A stretch of 26,359 nt of DNA from Liolophura sinensis (Eukaryota; Mollusca; Polyplacophora; Chitonida; Chitonidae): assembly GCF_032854445.1 (NCBI RefSeq), contig NW_027018440.1:1-26359 (forward strand). Reading direction: 5' to 3'. This document shows positions 1-7,283 of this stretch, piece by piece (the stretch's first letter is position 1; every line of letters begins with the position of its first letter). A program made the position numbers and the translations under genes. A model generated the notes under the pieces. That model was not told the DNA's origin, searched no databases, and saw nothing but the letters and a program-made list of their open reading frames with translations.

Positions 1-3000
1 GGATACGACCTTTGGGAAGACGGATGTTGTGCTTATTTCGTAGATTGTATGTACTGACGACAGCTTCATTTCCGCATGGTAGTAATTTTTTCAAATAAGG
101 AGGCGATAGCCCATTTATAATTTTATGGAAAAGAAGAATTCTGTGGGATCCACGTCTCACATAAAGCGGGTTCCCATCTTAGTTCATTTAATAATTTACT
201 ATACGATGTCCGACGTAGGCCCCCAGAACAGAGAAGAGCAGCTCTTCGCTGAATTGTTTCAAGTTTTTGAGACAACACTATACCACAATTGTCAAACAGG
301 ATGTCACCATATTCGATGGTAGATCTTATTTGACTGAAGTATAGAGTTTTCAAACATTTTCGGGTAAGGCATTTCTTACATCGGTTGAGAATACTCAGTT
401 TTTTGTTACATTTATTAACTAAGTTTCTAATGTGTTCGTCCCATTTCCCATTGTGTTGTAAAAAGATCCCAAGGTGTTTGTGGGACTGAACGCTCTTCAC
501 CTCCGTGCCATTAAGATACAGTTTGGGATAGGAAGGATTTCCCTTTAATGATACAAGTAAATAAACTGTCTTAAGAGCATTGAATGTGACACACCATTGA
601 TTTGCCCACGACGCTAACTTGCTAAGGTCACGGTTCAGTCTAGTTTCTGAGACTGGTAAATCTTTAATTTCTTCTAACAAGGATGTGTCGTCAGCAAATA
701 TATTTATGTCACATTCAATATTAGTATTTATATCATTTATGAAGATAAGAAACAACAAAGGACCAAGTACAGAGCCCTGAGGAACTCCTGAGTACGTAGG
801 ATTCGAGCTAGATTCTTTACCGTTGAGGCAAACAGAGATTGATCGATCAGATAAGTAATCATTTATCCACGCCAGTAACATTCCTCCAATACCCCATCTG
901 CCTCAACTTAAATAGTAAACCTGTGTGCCAAACCTTGTCAAAGGCTTTGCTCACATCCAAGAATACCAAACACATATCATTACCGTTGTCTAAACCTTTA
1001 TAAATATTATGGACGATTTTAGTTAGTTGACAGATAGTTGAATCACCACTTTTGAATCCTGCATTGTGAGGAATAAGAATATTGTTTATCGTAAGATATT
1101 GATATAAATGTTTATAGACGACTTTTTCAAATACTTTGGATATCGATGGTTGAAGACATACTGGTCTGTAGTTAGAAATACAATGTCGATCACCTTTTTT
1201 AAATACTGGGCAAACGCGGCACCTTTTCCACGCGGACGGAAAGACGCCGTTTTGTAATGAAGAGTTAAATAGTTTAGTAAGCGAGGGTGTTATACTTCCT
1301 GCTGCACTCTGCAACATAAAATTACTGATCCCATCCGGACCTGATGCCTTTTTTGTATTTAACGAACTGAGACACTGGCCGACTTCCTTTTCAGTTATTT
1401 GTATACTGTTTAAACGAGTTGTAGTAACGAAGGAGAAGTCCGGCAAGTCGGGGACAGGAGATGGAAGGTCAGAATGTGATGCAAAGAATGCACAGAAAGC
1501 ATTGGCCTTATCAATATCACTGGACACATTTTTACCATTTACAAGTAGTGGTGGTATTGGAGGTTTTGCTTTAGAACCCAACATTGACTTCATTGAAGAC
1601 CAGTAAGTCTTGGTATCTAGATTTGGGTCAGATAGTTTGGTTTTTAGACGTGTAGCATAGCGACGAATAGCCTCTCTTTTGGCTGTGTTGGCCTCCCTTC
1701 TGGCTATATAGAAGCGAAATTTATCTTTTTCATTTTTAGATCTTTTATACTTTTTAAAGCATCTATTTCGAATTCGTAACTTATATCGCACATCATTGGT
1801 CATCCAGGGCTTGTCGCGAGGTCTCACGGTAATTTCTTTATTTGGGATAGTTTCCTTACAAGCATGACAGAAAAAGATTTGACCATGCATACACTTTGTC
1901 ATTTATATCAGTGAAAACGTCACATATATCCCAGGGTGAGACAGACAGTAAGTTACGTAGACGGTCTATATCAGCACATTTAAGGTCCCATACATGTCTT
2001 TTAAAAGATTTAGGTTTATCATTGCAAAGAACATCCAGTTTACAATAGATCGTGCAGTGGTCAAGATTAGCCATGGGACAAGCCACTCCGTAATCTATTA
2101 CATATCTCATATTGTCAGTGATTATTAGATCTAATAAATAAGCACTATCTTCCGTATATCTTGTCGGCTCATTCAGTATTTGAAATAAATTTTTTCCAGC
2201 CAAAAGGTCGAAAAGTTTCACTTTTAATTCACTGGTATTTATTCCAGTCAGTGCAGCGATCGTTAAAATCACCAAATATTAGTAAAGCATGTGGGTTTTC
2301 TGATATAACAGAAGTGAGAGTAGAATCAAAGTTATCAATAAAAAGATCCCGTGATTCCGTTGATTGGTTAGGAGGGCGGTAACATACAGCAACTAATACA
2401 CTTCTATTGAACAATTCAATTGTAATCCATAGCATTTCATTTTCATTTTCAAGATCTAATCTGCGTGTGATATTCAATGATGACTTACAATAAATGGCAA
2501 CACCCCCACCATGCCTATCTCTGTCTTTCCTTATAATGTAGTACCCTTCTATATTAACTCTTTCATCTGGTATGGCAGAACTAAGCCAAGTTTCTGTTAC
2601 ACAAATAATATCGTAATCATGTTCATTTACAAGTACGGTTGAGACTTCGTCTAACTTAGAATATGATGACATTTGATCATCAGACTGAGCCAGAAGGCTC
2701 CTAGCATTAAAATGACAACATCTTAAGTTATGCGAGCTTGGTGGTCCCGGATTTTTATGTATATCTCCGCATCGCAGCAGTAATGCGATAATGACAATTA
2801 AAACGTAATTCAAGTTGTTTAACATACAAAGAATACCTATAATAACACAAAATAGTAAAGAGTCAGTAGCATTACAAATCACTGTTAATTCATTCAGCAA
2901 GTTTATAAGTTTGATTAGGTGTACCCTGCTTTTACAGCACACAAAGTTATACCAAGTTCCGATTGCCACACGATATTGACTTAGGTAATCCATGACGTAA

Positions 3001-3089
3001 CAACATTTAAGAAAGAAAGAAGCACATGTTCTAGCCTGGTTACCATCGTACTCACTTGGTAACAGCTCGAATTTTTGTTTATGACGCAT
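1..3089 (-). pseudogene. ORF2 of copy A: APE endonuclease/reverse transcriptase, frameshifted, 3' part cut by window edge
   Basis: ORF2 would nick target DNA (APE domain) and copy the element RNA at the nick (RT domain). The reading frame falls into pieces: 3089-2229 (hydrophobic leader, 2A-like motif, APE up to GDFN), 2275-1856 (APE end with LDLIIT and LDH, then linker), 1902-859 (linker, RT fingers, motif A LDVSKAFDKVWH), and 881-123 (RT motifs B GVPQGSVLGP and C FADD, thumb). Comparison with copy B shows the causes: an 8-bp deletion near 2233, one extra A near 1860 and one extra C in the run at 892-895. A fourth break, at the GGG run 168-170, is shared with copy B. Unlike B, copy A is in frame at 580. 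The first ATG in frame is at 3089; the open frame runs up to 3134 without a Met. It is a decayed LINE gene, not a host gene. Confidence 0.9.
2742..2768 (-). other. 2A-like ribosome-skipping motif GDIHKNPGP in ORF2 of copy A
   Basis: Minus-strand codons read G-D-I-H-K-N-P-G-P, followed by another Pro. The 2A consensus is D-(V/I)-E-x-N-P-G-P, so only the Glu position differs (His). It directly follows a hydrophobic stretch ending ALLLRC and precedes the APE domain. In active 2A peptides the ribosome skips the last Gly-Pro bond and releases two products. Whether the His variant works is not known from the sequence. Confidence 0.72.
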
Positions 3090-4052
3090 GTAGTTATCGG
3101 TAAGATCACGTGTAACATAGTCCAGTACATACAAGTAAGAATTTCAAAATAAATCACAAAAAATATGTGTAAAGGTGCGTACATAGTACGTCCTCAGAAG
3201 CACCAGTCCCAGACAGAAGCGTATAGGGAGAGGTGGGTTACTGACACAATAAAGTATCATGAGGAAGTTATTAACAATGACAGTTTGTTTACAAATGTTA
3301 TCACTAAGGTGAGTATTTTCAACTTATATATTGAGAATTGGGATTTGCCTAAAGGAGACAACTATTAATCAGAAATGAGGGCCAATCTTCCGTATAGTTT
3401 TGAATGGTAATTATTTATCTACTTATCGGATAAACAACGATTTGGGCTCACTGGAAGGATACTGAAAAATGGTCAAAGACAATACAAATAGATTGTACGT
3501 TTTGTTAACCGTGACTTTTCACTTTTGGTACCCTGTAGCTTGGTACACAAACATAATGACGTCATTTTCCCGTCTACTTCATATATTTATTGCTCCCTAA
3601 TATTTGTAGTTTAATTTGAAATTTATCCGGTAATTGAACTGGAATATTTAATGTGTCATGGCCAAATGCATATATACATTTATATATTCTTAACTATCAG
3701 ATAAATTTTTTAATTTTTCGGGCTTACTTATGCAGATATATGGATATATGTATGTATACATGTACATTTACACGGCCATTTACACATGTCCAAGACCAAT
3801 TCGTTGTGAGTACTATATTGTTGATCAAGTCAAGTGTTTTAGAGAGAGACATTGAGCAGCAGTTTGTGTTGGAGTAGCGTACATATTATCTGCTATTACG
3901 TAAGTTACGGCAGCAGACCGCACTTTTGTGTTAGTAGACACGCATGTACAGTCAGAGTTACTATACAGAAAGCACATCGGTCGGCTGTCTTTAATGATTA
4001 AAGTATGAACACTCCTGTATCCTGCACGGGAAAAGTGATTTGACCAGGTTGA
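3090..4052 (-). other. Inter-ORF spacer of copy A (non-coding)
   Basis: About 0.96 kb lies between the ORF1 stop and the first ATG of ORF2. The minus strand has frequent stops in all frames and I see no conserved protein. A 67-codon plus-strand frame at 3165-3368 is open in both copies, but its sequence is unremarkable and antisense to the element. The spacer is AT-rich (TATATA stretches around 3667-3760) and holds a perfect TGACGTCA palindrome at 3557-3564 and two CATTTACAC repeats near 3765-3786. It could be an internal leader or promoter for ORF2; this is inference. Confidence 0.6.
3557..3564. promoter_or_regulatory. CRE-type palindrome TGACGTCA in the spacer of copy A
   Basis: A perfect 8-bp TGACGTCA, the consensus for CREB/ATF bZIP factors. 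It is conserved in copy B at 10269-10276 and lies upstream of ORF2. A chance match in a 1-kb stretch is possible, and there is no direct evidence for use. Confidence 0.35.
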
Positions 4053-5112
4053 TTACATGTTCTCGAGATCCCATTCAGAAGCCACCTGCACCTTCACTCC
4101 CCCGTCTTGGGAACAATAGAACATATTTCCGTCGTGTGTCCAGGCTGAGAAAATCACACCTTCTTTCTTCTTTTGAAGTAATCTTTTAAAGAGCTTATAC
4201 CTAGTTTTCGTGAGATCTTCATTTATATACACCCCTGTGTAACCATTGGCGCTCTTCATTAATGGACGTGCTCTAATCAGTTCAGATCTGGTTCGGTACG
4301 AAACAAACCTAACGATTATCTGGGACTGTTTTTTTCCAATAAAATGTGATCGCGAGATATCTTTTTTACACATTTCAGTATTAAGATGACTTGCAAGTCG
4401 GCACACCGCGTCATCAGTCGTTTCACCTGGTTGAAGTGAAAGGCCAGAAATCCGCAGACACTCTCGTCTACTATATTGTTCGGCTTTGTCTAAAAGGGAC
4501 TGGAATTCATCCTTTTGTCGCATATTTTCTTCTGAGCTTTTTCTGAGTAGGGAATTGACGATTGCCAGTTCAGATTTTAGATCTGATATTTCAGCCTTAC
4601 ATTCACAAATTGTCTTATCCCTGTCAGCAATTTCTAGTTGTAGACTGTCAACTTTACGTGCAAGGGTTGTTATGTCATTCTTACTCGACGATACTAGCTC
4701 AATTAGTGGTTTTATAGCCGTTTCTACAGCATTCAGGATTAGGCAATTTAGATGTTTGCTGACTTGAGGTGTCAATATGCTCTCGGTAAGAAAGTTGGTC
4801 AGTTCCAGCCTTGAAGTTTGTTACCTCGTATAACTCGGTTTCGTCCTCACCTCGATCAGCACAAATTAGGGACTGAATGTCGGGTAATGAATTCAACCTT
4901 TTAATGCTGGGATTTTTGGCGACCAGATTCAGTTTACGTTTTCCTGAAAATCTTGATATTGCCGTTCTTGAGGGCTGAGCAAGGTTACTACTAGCAGGAA
5001 TTCCAGGTGACGTCTTCGAATTTTCATTTTGGACTATATCAGAGTTAGTACTAGCAGTTACCTTTTCACTGCACGCCCCACTGAAGAGAGACTCAATCCG
5101 AGGTTGGTTCAT
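4053..5112 (-). pseudogene. ORF1 of copy A: coiled-coil/RRM-like LINE ORF1 protein, broken into two frames
   Basis: ORF1 proteins of LINEs bind element RNA, form trimers through a coiled coil and act as nucleic-acid chaperones. The start is the ATG at 5112, in good context (ACCATGA) after a CAA-rich leader. Frame a (5112 to about 4820) is low-complexity and polar with a basic patch (GKRKLNLVAKNPSIKRL). Frame b (from about 4818 to 4053) has a heptad-rich coiled coil over its first ~100 residues, then QYSRRECLRISGL, GETTDD, SRSHFIGKK and EDLTKTRYKLFKRL. These are the hallmarks of the Transposase_22/L1-ORF1-type RRM and C-terminal domain. The two frames are offset by +1 and the break lies between about 4785 and 4823. 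The same break is in copy B, so it predates the duplication or reflects a real recoding or splicing event. Frame a stays open past the break here, whereas B has a stop. Confidence 0.82.
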
Positions 5113-5355
5113 GGTGTTGTTGTTGTTCAGGCTGGATCAACAGGTAAGTCACAAGCACTGTTTTTGCTGTCACTGATTTTAGCAATTCTCTGCTTCATGA
5201 ACTCTATCTTCACGTTTAATTGCCCAAATTACCAAATGTAGAACATATCCACACAAACATATGTGAATCAACTTAGGGAAACTCTCAAGTCAGCCAGGAT
5301 TACCACCTCTCACTGGTCCGCCTTATTCGATAGACGCCATCTTGTGCGTTATGTT
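5113..5355 (-). promoter_or_regulatory. 5' UTR / internal promoter region of copy A
   Basis: About 243 bp between the satellite junction and the ORF1 ATG, nearly identical in copy B (11824-12066). LINE 5' UTRs normally carry an internal RNA polymerase II promoter, since the element must carry its promoter downstream of the start site. The YY1-like motif near its 5' end supports that role. The last bases before the ATG are (AAC)n-like. Confidence 0.6.
5335..5344 (-). promoter_or_regulatory. YY1-like site CAAGATGGCG at +12 to +21 of copy A
   Basis: The minus strand reads CAAGATGGCG, matching the YY1 core AANATGGCG. With the element 5' end at 5355 it spans +12 to +21. Human L1 has CAAGATGGC at +12 to +20, where YY1 fixes the transcription start. 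The same position in an unrelated LINE suggests a similar promoter design; binding is not shown. Confidence 0.5.
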
Positions 5356-5910
5356 AGCATTGGAACAGTTTTTCTACTTTTGGATTTTTGCCTGGTATTT
5401 TTGCGAATTGAAATCGGCTACATTAACTATGTACAATCGCGACTGGTCATTACTATATTCAACTTTTCATTATAAGTTATGTGCCCTTCGGTAGCCCAGA
5501 CGACGTCAAATCTTTGGGCCAAGCCCATTTAACTCACCCAGCAGTTGTCTTACTTCTAAGTCGAAGACAAACTCAATGTCTTTATCTACATGTAGAAAAA
5601 CCACACCATTTGTATATAAAAAAACACAAGGTACGTGACACAGTCCGCTGTAAAAAGTACAATTTAACACTGACCCACATCAATAAGGTGCCAAAAGATG
5701 CGCAATTGGGCCAGGCATCTCCAGCTGTTGAAAAATTGCAAATTTCCTTGGTTTCCATGGAGTAAGAGCCGTTGCTGGGCACGTGATCTTGACATCAATG
5801 ATTATTCAATTGTGGCTACAGCCAAAAGTATTGGTCGGAGAGCAACGCGGTTTGCACCATTCGATTTCTCGTCACAAAATACGTCGGATTAGCCTCTTGA
5901 CAGCAGCATT
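5356..5910 (+). repeat. Single satellite monomer M0 between the two LINE copies
   Basis: Exactly one ~550-bp monomer of the family that forms the array to the right, in the same orientation and phase, starting AGCATTGGAACAG and ending CAGCAGCATT. It shares the variant GTAC(G/A)TGACACAG (5631-5643) with monomer M1 next to copy B, where other monomers read GTACTTGATACAG; M2 is intermediate. Its right edge, TTGACAGCAGCATT, then runs directly into the AT-rich tail of copy B. It has no credible gene. Confidence 0.92.
5905..5910. repeat. Left target-site duplication AGCATT of copy B
   Basis: AGCATT abuts the 3' tail of copy B and recurs at its 5' end (12067-12072). Intact monomers have a single AGCATT at this point, within CAGCAGCATTGGAACAG. 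That is what target-primed insertion with a 5-6-bp duplication gives. The same half-junction is at 5356-5361 beside copy A. Confidence 0.6.
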
Positions 5911-6164
5911 CATTTAATTTAATTTTTTATTTAATTCTTTATTTGTTTGCTGAGGATATCCCACAACCCATGGGTCACTAGGGGGTCTCCTCAAACTTAT
6001 ATACATCATACATTTATATAATCAAAACTTGATAGTGAAGAATAAAATATTTACAATATTTACAATACACATAGGCATCCAATACTGCACACACTCATAT
6101 ACTTCATTATGTACCGATTATATAACAGATTTAGGAATGGGTTTCAGTCTTAGCACTTTGTACC
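5911..6164 (-). other. 3' UTR and AT-rich 3' tail of copy B
   Basis: About 250 bp after the ORF2 stop. Minus-strand AATAAA signals lie at 5938-5943 and 5926-5931, followed by an ATTAAATTAAAT-like tail that ends at the target-site duplication. A perfect ACCCATGGGT palindrome lies just upstream of the tail (5967-5976) and may form a 3' stem recognised by RT, as stem-loops do in L2/CR1-type elements; this is inference. Confidence 0.65.
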
Positions 6165-7283
6165 TTAAAAGGAGCTTGTTTGAACTACTTGGTGAGTACG
6201 ATGGATAAATCTTCGAGTATCTTGAACGAATTTGTGCACAGAACAGAATATGGTTTTATTGTCTTCAAGAGATAGGTCATTTGATCCAAAAAGTAAAATA
6301 TTTGATATATGTTTTGAGCAATGCGGAAGGAAAATAGATAAGTGAGCATTTGGAGAAATCGTTTTAGTAAACCTGTCGAACATGTGCTTCCTTTGAGCGG
6401 CATATGCGGGTTATTCAATAAGAAAATGATGAGAATTTTCACATTTGTAATTACATTTATGACAAGACTGAAAGGCCATTGGTAAATAAGTCTGCGTGAA
6501 GAGCGCTCAGTCCCATCCGCATCCTACAATGCAGTATCGAGGAAAATGTTACAAAAGAATCGTACAGTACGGAAATAGTAATGCTGTCAACAAAACTAGG
6601 TTTAAGATAGGATTTAAGCTTTTCTAGAGAGTCGTGACGAAAGTGGAGAGGTATTGAATTCCAATCTTTAATTGTTTGGGGAATAAATGACGACATGTAC
6701 AACTGGATACGACCTTTGGGAAGACGGATGTTGTGCTTATTTCGTAGATTGTATGTACTGACGACAGCTTCATTTCCGCATGGTAGTAATTTTTTCAAAT
6801 AAGGAGGCGATAGCCCATTTATAATTTTATGGAAAAGAAGAATTCTGTGGGATCCACGTCTCACATAAAGCGGGTTCCCATCTTAGTTCATTTAATAATT
6901 TACTATACGATGTCCGACGTAGGCCCCCAGAACAGAGAAGAGCAGCTCTTCGCTGAATTGTTTCAAGTTTTTGAGACAACACTATACCACAATTGTCAAA
7001 CAGGATGTCACCATATTCGATGGTAGATCTTATTTGACTGAAGTATAGAGTTTTCAAACATTTTCGGGTAAGGCATTTCTTACATCGGTTGAGAATACTC
7101 AGTTTTTTGTTACATTTATTAACTAAGTTTCTAATGTGTTCGTCCCATTTCCCATTGTGTTGTAAAAAGATCCCAAGGTGTTTGTGGGACTGAACGCTCT
7201 TCACCTCCGTGCCATTAAGATACAGTTTGGGATAGGAAGGATTTCCCTTTAATGATACAAGTAAATAAACTGTCTTAAGAGCA
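6165..7283 (-). pseudogene. ORF2 C-terminal part of copy B (RT thumb and Cys/His segment), broken
   Basis: Continuation of ORF2 after the frameshift at 7284-7287. The thumb region includes HKHLGIFL, IRSTIEYGD, KLETIQRRAALLC and LLNELRWEP. The frame then breaks at the GGG run 6872-6874; one base fewer would join WEP to the next frame, RRGSHRILLFHKIINGLSPP, a usual LINE thumb/C-terminal pattern. The next piece (6864-6457) ends near a further frame change at 6470-6478, where SCHKCNYKC begins a CX2C...H type Cys/His segment. An in-frame TAA at 6411-6413 interrupts this. The last part (to the stop at 6165) reads MFDRFTKTISPN and onward. Copy A shares the WEP break. The protein piece is not functional as it stands. 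Confidence 0.8.

Larger units (their letters stand above)
1..5355 (-). mobile_element. Non-LTR retrotransposon copy A (CR1/L2-like, APE+RT), 3' end outside window
   Basis: A LINE on the minus strand, read from right to left: 5' UTR (5113-5355), ORF1 (4053-5112), inter-ORF spacer (3090-4052), ORF2 (3089 to the left edge). Positions 1-5355 align with 6705-12066 of copy B with about a dozen substitutions and five indels seen by eye. There is no LTR, integrase or gag-pol protease. The APE endonuclease motifs (N-x-R, TETW, GDFN, LDH) and RT motifs (LDVSKAFD, GVPQGSVLGP, FADD) place it among APE-type LINEs. The ORF1 type and the 2A-like motif point to the CR1/L2/Jockey side, but clade assignment from motifs alone is uncertain. 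Three copy-specific frameshifts in ORF2 (near 892, 1860 and 2233) plus shared lesions make it non-autonomous. Confidence 0.93.

Noticed and set aside
125-322. Plus-strand open frames inside the LINE copies (for example 125-322, 3165-3368, 4486-4767 and their copy-B equivalents).
   Set aside because: They are antisense to clear ORF1 or ORF2 coding sequence or lie in the spacer, show no domain, and are duplicated only because the element is.
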